Origin: JAWLHU01 sp041690255
GTDB lineage: Bacteria > Bacillota > Sulfobacillia > Symbiobacteriales > Symbiobacteriaceae
DNA: 64,000 bases
NCBI GenBank assembly: GCA_041690255.1
Contig: JAWLHU010000016.1
Span: forward strand, 113,053-177,052
Direction of reading: 5' to 3'
Below, in pieces: positions 1-7,526 of this stretch (within the stretch, counting starts at the first letter, position 1; each line of letters begins with the position of its first letter). Below the pieces are notes generated by a model. It saw only the letters and a program-made list of their open reading frames with translations. It searched no databases and had not been told where the DNA came from. A program made the translations under genes and the position numbers.

Positions 1-1
1 G

Positions 2-478
2 GTCAAATGGGTGCCAGTGCATCAGTTTCACTTTACCTTGAAGTTCTTCGGGGAGATTCCCGTCCCCCGGACAGATGATGCCGCCAGCGTGCTCAGGCAG
101 GTGGCTGCCGGGTTTGCCCCCTTCACCCTGGAGGCGGTTGGCCTGGGCGCTTTTCCCTCCCCCGCGCGCCCCTCAGTCCTCTGGGCGGGGCTCGGCCAGG
201 GGCGGGCCGAGTTGGTCGACCTGGCGGCCCAGGTGGAGGCGGGCATGACTGTTGCCGGCTTTCCGCGGGAGCCGCGCCCCTTCAAGCCCCATCTGACCCT
301 GGGACGAATCCGGGAGGGAACCGTGGCCTCTCCGGCGGTCACTCAGGCGCTCCAGGCTCAGGTCTCCTACGGAAGCTGGCGGGTGGAGCGGCTGGTCCTC
401 ATGAAGAGCGAACTCCTGCCCGCGGGGCCGAAGTACACGATCATGGGTGCAGCGCCACTCATTTTGCAGCAGAAGTGA
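2..478 (+). CDS. thpR: RNA 2',3'-cyclic phosphodiesterase (LigT/ThpR), 5' end outside the window
   Basis: Member of the 2H phosphoesterase family, which opens 2',3'-cyclic phosphate ends of RNA. Both family HxTL motifs are visible: HFTLKFFGE near the start and HLTLGRIRE in the second half. The reading frame is open to the window edge, and the residues before the first possible internal start (GTG at 11) read VKWV, matching the conserved VRWV lead-in to the first motif. About 30 N-terminal residues therefore lie to the left and the GTG at 11 is not the true start. The gene ends 167 bp upstream of recA, an order common in Firmicutes. Family assignment is secure; the cellular substrate is not known from sequence. 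Confidence 0.88.
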   Translation, partial: VKWVPVHQFHFTLKFFGEIPVPRTDDAASVLRQVAAGFAPFTLEAVGLGAFPSPARPSVLWAGLGQGRAELVDLAAQVEAGMTVAGFPREPRPFKPHLTLGRIREGTVASPAVTQALQAQVSYGSWRVERLVLMKSELLPAGPKYTIMGAAPLILQQK

Positions 479-484
479 GGAGTC

Positions 485-501
485 TCGACAGATTCTGTCG
501 A
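485..501. promoter_or_regulatory. 17-bp perfect palindrome between thpR and recA
   Basis: Two 8-bp arms, TCGACAGA and TCTGTCGA, flank a single T. It lies 6 bp after the thpR stop and 21 bp before the recA -35 box. No T-run follows, so it looks more like an operator for a dimeric regulator than a terminator. It does not match the Firmicute LexA box (CGAAC-N4-GTTCG). Confidence 0.4.
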
Positions 502-522
502 CTACTCTCTTAGCAAAGGGAC

Positions 523-551
523 TTGCCCAGCGGTGGGTTCTCCCGTATACT
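523..551 (+). promoter_or_regulatory. Sigma-A-type promoter of recA
   Basis: TTGCCC (523-528) and TATACT (546-551) are separated by 17 bp. The leader to the recA ATG is about 90 nt. A weak LexA-like half site (CGAAC at 558-562) lies just after the -10 box, but its second half is not conserved. Confidence 0.55.
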
Positions 552-645
552 GGTAGCGAACACGAATTGGAAGAGATTTCCTCTCAGACAGGTTTCCTTT
601 CGTTTCCTTCCGTTTCCTTTCAATGATAGGGAGGCTGCGTAACGC

Positions 646-1701
646 ATGGCGTTGGAGGCGGGTAAGCAGAAGGCCATCGATATGGCCCTGGCTCAGATTG
701 AGAAGCAGTTTGGCAAGGGTTCGATCATGAAGCTGGGGGAGCAGATGGCCCGGCTCAACATTGAAGTGATCCCGACCGGCTCGGTGGCGCTTGACGTGGC
801 CCTCGGCATTGGCGGCCTGCCCCGTGGCCGTGTGGTCGAGATCTACGGTCCGGAATCGTCCGGCAAGACGACCGTCGCCCTGCACGTGATCGCCGAGGCG
901 CAGCGGCTCGGTGGCGTGGCGGCCTTCGTCGACGCTGAGCACGCCCTGGACCCCGTCTACGCCCGTGCGCTGGGCGTGGATATTGACAACCTCCTGATCT
1001 CGCAGCCGGACACCGGCGAGCAGGCCCTGGAGATCACCGAGACCCTGATCCGCTCCGGCGCGATCGACGTGGTCGTGGTCGACTCGGTCGCCGCCCTGGT
1101 GCCCAAGGCCGAAATCGAGGGCGAAATGGGCGACGCCTTCGTTGGCCTGCAGGCCCGGCTCATGTCCCAGGCGTTGCGGAAGCTGACCGGTGCCATCTCC
1201 AAGTCCAAGGGGATCTGCGTCTTCATCAACCAGATCCGTGAGAAGGTCGGCGTCATGTTCGGCAATCCTGAGACGACGCCGGGCGGTCGGGCGCTCAAGT
1301 TCTACGCCTCGGTCCGGCTGGAGGTCCGCAAGACCGAGCAGTTGAAGACCGGCTCTGAGGTGGTCGGTTCCCGCACCCGGGTCAAGGTGGTCAAGAACAA
1401 GGTGGCCCCGCCCTTCAAGCAGGCGGAGTTCGACATTCTCTACGGCCAGGGAATCTCCAAGGAGGGCAGCCTGATCGACATCGGTGTCGAACTGAACCCG
1501 CCGGTGATCATCAAGTCGGGTGCCTGGTTCTCCTACGGTGACCAGCGGATCGGTCAGGGCAAGGAGAATGCCCGCGACTGGCTGAAGCAGCACCCCGAGG
1601 CGGCTGCCGAGATCGAGCAGAAGATCAAGGAGCGGCTCATGACCGGTGGGGTCAGCAGTAAGGGCTCTGCCTCCAGCGGTGATGACGGTGGCGACGAGTA
1701 A
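646..1701 (+). CDS. recA: Recombinase A
   Basis: DNA-dependent ATPase for homologous recombination and SOS induction. The 351-residue length is normal for the family. The N-terminal helix segment (KQKAIDMALAQIEKQFGKGS), Walker A GPESSGKTT at residues 68-76, the Walker B region (VVVVDSVAAL) and the DNA-binding loop segment ending in INQIREKVG are all present. The C-terminus is acidic (SGDDGGDE), as usual. The ATG at 646 is the natural start because the family alignment begins here. recX overlaps the 3' end by 20 bp, so the two are co-transcribed and probably translationally coupled. Confidence 0.98.
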   Translation: MALEAGKQKAIDMALAQIEKQFGKGSIMKLGEQMARLNIEVIPTGSVALDVALGIGGLPRGRVVEIYGPESSGKTTVALHVIAEAQRLGGVAAFVDAEHALDPVYARALGVDIDNLLISQPDTGEQALEITETLIRSGAIDVVVVDSVAALVPKAEIEGEMGDAFVGLQARLMSQALRKLTGAISKSKGICVFINQIREKVGVMFGNPETTPGGRALKFYASVRLEVRKTEQLKTGSEVVGSRTRVKVVKNKVAPPFKQAEFDILYGQGISKEGSLIDIGVELNPPVIIKSGAWFSYGDQRIGQGKENARDWLKQHPEAAAEIEQKIKERLMTGGVSSKGSASSGDDGGDE

Positions 1702-2590
1702 GCGTTATCCGGGGGCCGGTTCTGCCGGCCCCCGTTCCCGTGCCCCAAAGCGGGACGGGGCCGGGAAGGGGGTCGACCCGGAGGCCCTCGCCGAGCTCTC
1801 GGGCCGGATCACCGCCCTGGAGGAGCAGAAGGACCCCAGGCGCCGGTCGCTCTTCCTCGACGGGCAGTTCATTCTGGGCCTCGACCTGGAGACGGTGATC
1901 CGCGCGGGCTTCAAGGTCGGGCTGCAGGTGACTGGCCCCGACCTGGTCCGGGCCCATGGCCTGGAGCAGCGGAAGCGAGCCTGGGACAGCGCCCTGGGCC
2001 TCCTGGCGGTGACCGCCCGCACCCGGCGCGAGGTGGAGCGACGCCTCGCCGCCAAGTTCCCGCCCGAGGTGGTGGAACCGACGGTGGACCGGCTGGTGAA
2101 CGGCGGCTGGCTGGATGACCGGGCCTACGCCGAGAGCTACATTCGCAGCAAGCGGGAGTACGGTACACGCCGAATTCTGGCCGATCTCGCTCGCAAGGGG
2201 GTCGACCGCCAGATCGCAGCGGAGGCGGTGGAGGCGATCCTCGGCGAGGTGGACGCGACCGACCAGGCCCGGGAGGCGGCCGCACGCAGGCTTGCCCGCA
2301 TGGGCGAGGTGGAGAGGCCCACCGCCTACCGCCGCCTCGCCGGATATCTATCACGCCGAGGCTTCGGCCCCGACGTGATCACCCGCGCCCTGACGCCCTT
2401 GCTGGAAGCATTACCTGCGGGTGTCGCACAGAGGGGAAAAGGCTTCGGGCAGCGAAAGGTAGAGGATCAAGGCGCACAGCGATCAGGGCTCCGAAGCGGC
2501 GGCTCCAGCCTCCGGCGGGGCTCGTCGCTCCAGCGGAAACGGCCCGGGTGGCCGGCTGGGCGCGCCCGTGCAGAGGAGGAGCTGGAGTAG
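1682..2590 (+). CDS. recX: Regulatory protein RecX
   Basis: RecX binds RecA filaments and limits their extension. The central part carries the tandem three-helix repeats typical of the family (for example SALGLLAVTARTRREVERRL, and later DDRAYAESYIRSKREYGTRR). I chose the ATG at 1682, which overlaps the end of recA by 20 bp; an upstream GTG at 1646 would overlap recA by 56 bp and lacks support. The protein (302 aa) is longer than most RecX: it has a low-complexity basic N-terminus and a C-terminal tail of about 60 residues rich in Arg, Gly and Ser that matches no family feature. The next gene starts with GTG directly after the stop codon. Confidence 0.9.
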   Translation: MTVATSKRYPGAGSAGPRSRAPKRDGAGKGVDPEALAELSGRITALEEQKDPRRRSLFLDGQFILGLDLETVIRAGFKVGLQVTGPDLVRAHGLEQRKRAWDSALGLLAVTARTRREVERRLAAKFPPEVVEPTVDRLVNGGWLDDRAYAESYIRSKREYGTRRILADLARKGVDRQIAAEAVEAILGEVDATDQAREAAARRLARMGEVERPTAYRRLAGYLSRRGFGPDVITRALTPLLEALPAGVAQRGKGFGQRKVEDQGAQRSGLRSGGSSLRRGSSLQRKRPGWPAGRARAEEELE

Positions 2591-3628
2591 GTGAAGATCC
2601 TCTACCTGACCGATACCCACATACGCGGCACCAGCCCGCGCAGCCGTCTGGACGATCTGCCCGCCGCCCTGAAGGCGAAGCTCCGGGAGGTGGTGGCCCT
2701 CGCCCGGCAGCACAAGGTTGCGGCCATCCTGCATGGCGGGGATCTCTTCGACCGGCCCGACGTCGCCCCGGCGGTCGCCCTCGACTTCCTGCGGGTCTTT
2801 ATGGACGCGCCCTGCCCGATCTACGGCATCGCCGGCAACCACGACGTCTACGGCTTCAATCCGCAGACCGTCCCCCGGACCATGCTCGGCCTCTTCGACG
2901 GTTTCCGCCTCTTCCAGCTTCTCCGCCCCGGGGAGACCGCCTGGATCGAGGAGGAGGGCCTCAAGCTCCAGGTGACCGGGCAGGAGTTCCACGCCGAGCT
3001 GGACCGGCGTAACCCGATCCTCGACTACTGCGTCGTGCCGAGCGGGCAGGGCGGCTCGCTGCATGAGCGCTCCCCCGCGGCCGACTTTGCGATCCACCTG
3101 ACCCACGGCATGCTCCTGGAGAAGGCCTTCTTCGAAGGCTCCGCCCATACGCTGCTGGACGCCGTCATGGCTCACACCGTGGCCGACGTCACCTTCGGGG
3201 GGCACTACCACCCCGGCTGGTCGAAGATCTACAACGTCGAGAACCGGCTCTTCATAAACCCCGGTGCCCTCGTCCGCCTCGGCAACCAGTCGGCTGATTA
3301 CAAACGGCCGATCCAGGTGGTCCTGCTCACCCTGGAGCGAGGCCAGCCGGTCCGGGCCGAGTTGATCCGCCTGCAGAGCGCCCTGCCGGGCGAGGAGATC
3401 CTCGACCGCTCCACCCAGGAGGGGCAGATGGCCCGGGAGCGGGCCATGGCCGATTTCATTCAGGGGATCGGCGATACATCGCAGTTCGAGGTCCTGGAGG
3501 TCCAGGCGATCATGGAGAAGATCGCCGAGAACGGCGGCGTGCCGGCACGGGTCAAGACCGAGGCGCTGCGGCGGCTCGGCATGGCCCAGGAGGAGCTGGC
3601 CCAGGGCGGAGAGGAGGAGCTGGCATGA
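2591..3628 (+). CDS. SbcD/Mre11-like metallophosphoesterase (DNA repair nuclease)
   Basis: Calcineurin-like phosphoesterase with the motif series of Mre11/SbcD nucleases: D8-x-H10 (LTDTHIRG), GGD51 (HGGDLFDRP), N83-H84-D85 (AGNHDVYG), a single His (LTHGM) and GGHYHPG. It probably forms the dinuclear metal nuclease subunit with the split SbcC-like ATPase encoded next. The start is GTG at 2591, directly abutting the recX stop. Its last 4 bp overlap the next gene (ATGA), a sign of translational coupling. At 345 residues it is close to phage gp47 and bacterial SbcD length, with a C-terminal extension of about 80 residues that may be the ATPase-binding region. The SbcD name is a family analogy. 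Confidence 0.85.
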   Translation: MKILYLTDTHIRGTSPRSRLDDLPAALKAKLREVVALARQHKVAAILHGGDLFDRPDVAPAVALDFLRVFMDAPCPIYGIAGNHDVYGFNPQTVPRTMLGLFDGFRLFQLLRPGETAWIEEEGLKLQVTGQEFHAELDRRNPILDYCVVPSGQGGSLHERSPAADFAIHLTHGMLLEKAFFEGSAHTLLDAVMAHTVADVTFGGHYHPGWSKIYNVENRLFINPGALVRLGNQSADYKRPIQVVLLTLERGQPVRAELIRLQSALPGEEILDRSTQEGQMARERAMADFIQGIGDTSQFEVLEVQAIMEKIAENGGVPARVKTEALRRLGMAQEELAQGGEEELA

Positions 3629-4971
3629 GGCAGATCCAGCACCTCCTGATCGAGAACTTCCAGTCACACGCCCGCTCCGAGCTGACCTTCGGGCCGGGAC
3701 TGAACGTGATCATCGGGCCGTCGGACAACGGCAAATCCGCTGTACTGCGGGCCCTGCGCTGGGCGCTCTACAACGAGCCCCGCGGCTCCGAGTTCGTCCG
3801 CTCCGGCGCCCGGGAGTGCCGGGTGACCGTCACCATGTCGGACGGCGTCCAGGTGGTCCGGGAGCTCCTGCTGACCAAGTCGGGCGGGACATCGCGGAGC
3901 CGCTATCTCATCCGCCGCCCCGAGGGGGAGGAGCAGGTCTTTGAGGGCTTCGGCATTGAGGTCCCGGCAGAGGTGATCAAGGCCCACGGCATGCCGCAGG
4001 TCCTGCTGGACACCGACAAGAGGGTGGTGCTCAGCCTGGGCTCGCAGCTCGAGGGCCCCTTCCTCATGACCGAGTCCGGCTCGCTCCGGGCCCGGGCGAT
4101 CGGCCGGCTGCTGGGGGTCCACGTGGTCGACGCCGCCGTCCGCTCCACCCAGAAGGATATCCGCTCGGTCCGCATGGAGGTCGCCCGCCTGGAGCGGGAG
4201 GCGGCCCGCTATGAGGAAGAGCTGAAGCCCTACGCGGACATTCCCGAGCAGGAGGCCCGGCTGGACCAGGCCGAGCAGATCCTCGGCACGGTCGAGCGGC
4301 TGAGCCAGCGGTTGCAGCGGCTCCAGCAGATCCGGACCCAACTGGACGCCACCGAGGCGGAGTCGATCCGGGTAGATGCCGCCGTCGCCCGGCTGGCGGG
4401 CCTGACCGAGGCGAGGGAGCGCCTGCTGACCGCCGAGGAGATCCAGCGGCGGGCTGGCCAGTTGCAGCGGCTCGCCACCGACCTGAGCCGCGTGGAGCAG
4501 GAGTCGCGGGCATACCGGGGCCGGGTGGCGGCCCTGGCGGCCATCGAGACGGTGGAGAGCCGGACCCGGGAGGCCGCAGAGCGGCAGGGACGGCTCACCA
4601 GCCTGTCCCGGGTCGAGGCCGACCTCTCCCGCCGGACCCGCGAGCTGGCCCAGGTGGACCTGGCGATCGCCCGGCTGACCGGCATTGACCGGGCGGCGGA
4701 GATCACGGCGGCGATCGCGGAGCGGACAGAGCGAGTCCAGCAGCTCCAGGCGAAGCAGTCCGAGCTGGCCGAGGTGCAGCAGCGGCTTGCCAAGGGCCAC
4801 GAGCTGGTCCGCCAGACAGACGCAGAGCTGCACAAGGCCCTGGCCGAGTACGAGTCCGTGCTGCGGCGGCTGGGCAAGTGCCCGACCTGCCTGCAGCCGG
4901 TGGAGCCCGGCACCATTCGCAAGATCATGGCCGAACTGGCGGGAGGCCCGCCCTCCGGCCATTCGCACTAG
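3625..4971 (+). CDS. SbcC/Rad50-like ATPase, N-terminal half (Walker A, coiled coil, zinc-hook CxxC)
   Basis: The N-terminus is a classic Rad50/SMC ATPase start with Walker A GPSDNGKS at residues 31-38, followed from about residue 180 by a long coiled coil. The protein ends just after a CPTC motif (C419, C422) that resembles the Rad50 zinc hook. The signature motif and Walker B are missing. They occur in a separate gene at 5680-6330, so the ATPase is split at the hook. Normal SbcC is one chain of roughly 1,000 residues. The start ATG overlaps the stop of the nuclease gene (ATGA). The halves presumably dimerise through zinc and reconstitute the ATPase head; this is inference. Confidence 0.85.
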   Translation: MRQIQHLLIENFQSHARSELTFGPGLNVIIGPSDNGKSAVLRALRWALYNEPRGSEFVRSGARECRVTVTMSDGVQVVRELLLTKSGGTSRSRYLIRRPEGEEQVFEGFGIEVPAEVIKAHGMPQVLLDTDKRVVLSLGSQLEGPFLMTESGSLRARAIGRLLGVHVVDAAVRSTQKDIRSVRMEVARLEREAARYEEELKPYADIPEQEARLDQAEQILGTVERLSQRLQRLQQIRTQLDATEAESIRVDAAVARLAGLTEARERLLTAEEIQRRAGQLQRLATDLSRVEQESRAYRGRVAALAAIETVESRTREAAERQGRLTSLSRVEADLSRRTRELAQVDLAIARLTGIDRAAEITAAIAERTERVQQLQAKQSELAEVQQRLAKGHELVRQTDAELHKALAEYESVLRRLGKCPTCLQPVEPGTIRKIMAELAGGPPSGHSH

Positions 4972-4983
4972 GAGGATGAAGCC

Positions 4984-5409
4984 ATGCATAAGGTAAGGAT
5001 CGCCGTCCATCTCTTCCTGGAGCAGAACGGCAAGGTCCTCCTGCTCCGCCGCTACAACACCGGCTGGGAAGATGGCAACTACAGCGTGATCGCCGGTCAC
5101 GTGGAAGCGGGAGAGCCCGCCACCGCCGCCATCGTCCGGGAGGCCCGCGAGGAGGCCGGGATCACGATCCACCCCGATTCGCTCCGACCCGTCTGCGTCA
5201 TGCACCGCCGGTCCGACGACGAGCGGGTCGACTACTTCTTCGCCTGCCATACGTGGGAGGGCACCGTGACCAACGCCGAGCCGCACAAGTGCGATGATCT
5301 CTCCTGGTTCGACCGGGAGGCGCTGCCGGAGAACGTCATTCCCTATGTCCGGTACGCCCTGAATCACTATAAGGCCGGGCGCTGGTTCAGCGAGTTTGGC
5401 TGGGAATAA
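4984..5409 (+). CDS. Nudix hydrolase
   Basis: Small pyrophosphohydrolase of 141 residues. The Nudix box is complete: G38-x5-E44 followed by REAREEAGI at 52-60. Family members cleave nucleoside diphosphates linked to another moiety, such as oxidised dNTPs or ADP-ribose; the substrate cannot be told from sequence. It sits 12 bp after the N-terminal SbcC-like half and 15 bp before a coiled-coil gene in the same operon, preceded by an AGGAGG-type ribosome site. Its place between the halves of a split repair ATPase suggests nucleotide-pool cleaning or a regulatory role linked to repair. Confidence 0.93.
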   Translation: MHKVRIAVHLFLEQNGKVLLLRRYNTGWEDGNYSVIAGHVEAGEPATAAIVREAREEAGITIHPDSLRPVCVMHRRSDDERVDYFFACHTWEGTVTNAEPHKCDDLSWFDREALPENVIPYVRYALNHYKAGRWFSEFGWE

Positions 5410-5424
5410 GGAGGGCTTGCGAGT

Positions 5425-5676
5425 ATGGCCGCCGAGAACGAACAGCGGATTGCCGAGCTGAAGGAACAGATCGAGAAGGCCCGACAGCTAAAGTATCGCT
5501 ATGAGGCCCGGCTGGATGAGCTGCAGCGGCAGCGGGAGCGACTCCTGGATGAACTGAAGGAGCTGCAGGTCCGGCCCGAAGACCTGGAGAGCGAGATCCG
5601 CCGGCTGCAGACCGAGGTGGACTCCCTGCTGCGCGAGGCCTCCGCACTCCTGCCGGCCGATCTGCTGCGAGGCTAG
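5425..5676 (+). CDS. Short coiled-coil protein in the split-SbcC operon
   Basis: An 83-residue, highly charged, almost entirely heptad-like sequence (for example NEQRIAELKEQIEKARQLKY) with no recognisable catalytic motif. A GGAGG site precedes the ATG at 5425. It ends 3 bp before the C-terminal SbcC-like half. It could supply part of the coiled-coil arm, or bridge the two ATPase halves. It has no CxxC motif, so it is not a second zinc hook. No named family was recognised. Confidence 0.75.
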   Translation: MAAENEQRIAELKEQIEKARQLKYRYEARLDELQRQRERLLDELKELQVRPEDLESEIRRLQTEVDSLLREASALLPADLLRG

Positions 5677-5679
5677 CCC

Positions 5680-6330
5680 ATGGAGGATCTACAGCTACTG
5701 AAGGCCCGCCTGGGGCGCAGCCGCCAGGCTCTCGCCGAGCGGAAGGGACAGCAGAAGCGGCTCCTGCAGGACCGGGAGCAGTGCCTGATCCAACTGGAGA
5801 CGGCTCGAGAGCAGTCGACCGTCTTCGAGCAGGTGATCGTCCTGCTCCAGCAGACGGCCGAGCATGCTCGGGCCCAGGCGAAGGCGCAGATCGAGATGCT
5901 GGTGACCAACACCCTCCGCTCGGTCTTTGGCGAGGACTACCGCTTTCAGATCGACCTGGTGGAGAAGGCGGGCCGCCCGGAGGCGGAGTTCTACGTCTTC
6001 TCCCGCTACGGCGGCGAGGAGTTGCAGAGCCGGCCCCAGGAGTCACGGGGCGGCGGCGTGGTCGATGTGGTCTCCCTCGGACTGCGCATCGCCATGTTGG
6101 AGACCTACCGGCCCCGACTGGAGGGGCCGCTGATCCTGGATGAACCGGCCAAGCATGTGAGCGACGACTTCATTGCCCCCACCGCCCAGTTCCTGCAGAT
6201 GATCAGCCAGTACTTCCGGCGGCAGGTGGTCATGGTGACCCACAACCCGCACCTGGCCGAAACGGCTGAGGTCGCCTATCAGGTGGTCCTGCGCGACGGT
6301 GCCTCCCAGGTGAGCCACGTCAAGGCCTGA
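5680..6330 (+). CDS. SbcC/Rad50-like ATPase, C-terminal half (signature, Walker B)
   Basis: A 216-residue protein that begins with a coiled coil (residues 1-75) and ends with the C-terminal ABC/SMC ATPase lobe. A signature-like SRGGG segment lies at residues 122-126, Walker B with the catalytic Glu is LILDEP at 151-156, then a D-loop-like KHVSDD and an H-loop (VVMVTHNPHL). It lacks Walker A, which is in the gene at 3625-4971. Together the two supply one complete ATPase head. It is the last gene of the recA-recX-nuclease-ATPase run; 73 bp separate it from the next gene. Confidence 0.85.
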   Translation: MEDLQLLKARLGRSRQALAERKGQQKRLLQDREQCLIQLETAREQSTVFEQVIVLLQQTAEHARAQAKAQIEMLVTNTLRSVFGEDYRFQIDLVEKAGRPEAEFYVFSRYGGEELQSRPQESRGGGVVDVVSLGLRIAMLETYRPRLEGPLILDEPAKHVSDDFIAPTAQFLQMISQYFRRQVVMVTHNPHLAETAEVAYQVVLRDGASQVSHVKA

Positions 6331-6403
6331 TGAGCACCACCACGGGCGCCGCCACCACCGGCACTGACGCCGCGATCAGCGAGACATGAGGGAGGTCACC
6401 GCC

Positions 6404-7525
6404 ATGGACCTGACCCGCTTCCGTGCCCAGTTCCCCGTCACCGAACGGCTCCTCTTCCTGAACCACGCCTCCGAAGCCCCGATCTCGACCCCGGTCCGGC
6501 AGCGGATCAACGAGTACTTAGATGTGGCCGAGGCCGATCCCGACGCCGCCCCCTTTCTCCCGGCGCTCACCCGGGTGCCCGAACTGCTGAGCCAGTTGCT
6601 GGGCGGGTCGCCGGCCGAGTACGCCCTCATGCCCAACACGGCGACCGGGGTTAACACCGTCGCCCTGGGCCTCGACTGGCAGCCCGGCGACAACGTGGTC
6701 CTGCCGGCCGAGGAGTACCCCGCCAACAGCTACCCCTGGCTCAATCTGCGCCAGCGGGGTGTCGAAGTCCGGGTCGTGCCCCTGGAGAAGAACCTCCGCG
6801 TCGATCCGAGCCGGCTCGCCACCTATGTGGATGACCGGACCCGTGTGGTCGCCGTCTCCGCGGTCGAGTACCTCTCCGGCTTCCGGAACGACCTGCCCCG
6901 CCTGAGCGAGATCGCCCATGCCAGGAAGGCCCTCTTCGTGGTGGATGCGATCCAGGCGGCCGGCGCCCTGCCGATCCATGTGGATGCCGACGGGATCGAT
7001 GTCCTGGCCGCCGGCGGCTACAAGTGGCTGATGGGCCCGGTCGGCACCGGATTTGCCTACTTCCGCCGCTCCGCCTGGGAGCGGATCCGCCCGGTCCTGC
7101 CCGGCGCCTTCGCCTCGGTGGAGGGTGCGGCCGATGCCGCCGGCGCCTTCACCCTGCTGCCGACAGCCGGGCGCTACATGACGGGCTGCCTGCCCTTCTC
7201 GCTCCACTACGGCTGGACCGCCGGACTGGAGATGCTCCTGGAGGCCGGGGTGGAGAATATCGCGGCGCAGATCCGGCTTCTGACCGACCGGCTGATCGCC
7301 GGGCTCCAACTGAAGGGGATCATCATCGCGACGCCGGTGGGCCGCAAGGCCGAGCGGTCGGGTATCATCTCCTTCACCCTGGGCAGTCCGGAAGCGAACG
7401 AGGCCCTGGTGAAGCGCCTCGCGGGAGAGAAGATCATCATCTCCTTCCGTGGCGGCCGCTGCCGGGTCAGCCCCCACTTCTACAACACGCCGGCGGATAT
7501 CGACCGGCTCCTGGAGGCGCTCTAG
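6404..7525 (+). CDS. Class V aminotransferase-fold PLP enzyme (cysteine desulfurase-like)
   Basis: Fold-type I PLP protein of the class V aminotransferase family. The cofactor Lys is about residue 207 in AAGGYKWLMGPVG, and the phosphate-binding and Asp regions (FVVDAIQAAGALP) are in place. Members include cysteine desulfurases, kynureninases and isopenicillin-N epimerase-like proteins. No conserved desulfurase Cys loop is evident, so the reaction is unknown. I chose the ATG at 6404, which follows GAGGGAGG; an upstream ATG at 6386 overlaps that ribosome site. The next PLP gene starts 1 bp after the stop, so the two may act in one sulfur or amino-acid pathway. Confidence 0.82.
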   Translation: MDLTRFRAQFPVTERLLFLNHASEAPISTPVRQRINEYLDVAEADPDAAPFLPALTRVPELLSQLLGGSPAEYALMPNTATGVNTVALGLDWQPGDNVVLPAEEYPANSYPWLNLRQRGVEVRVVPLEKNLRVDPSRLATYVDDRTRVVAVSAVEYLSGFRNDLPRLSEIAHARKALFVVDAIQAAGALPIHVDADGIDVLAAGGYKWLMGPVGTGFAYFRRSAWERIRPVLPGAFASVEGAADAAGAFTLLPTAGRYMTGCLPFSLHYGWTAGLEMLLEAGVENIAAQIRLLTDRLIAGLQLKGIIIATPVGRKAERSGIISFTLGSPEANEALVKRLAGEKIIISFRGGRCRVSPHFYNTPADIDRLLEAL

Positions 7526-7526
7526 C

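Noticed and set aside
556..571. LexA/SOS box upstream of recA
   Set aside because: CGAACACGAATTGG matches the consensus at only 9 of 14 positions and its second half-site is lost. It is mentioned only as a weak element.
502..1593. Minus-strand ORF opposite recA
   Set aside because: Antisense of an unambiguous recA gene with high third-position GC; no ribosome site or motif.
3664..5367. 567-codon minus-strand ORF opposite the split SbcC and Nudix genes
   Set aside because: It is the antisense shadow of high-GC coding DNA; the plus strand carries clear Walker A and Nudix motifs with overlapping starts and stops.
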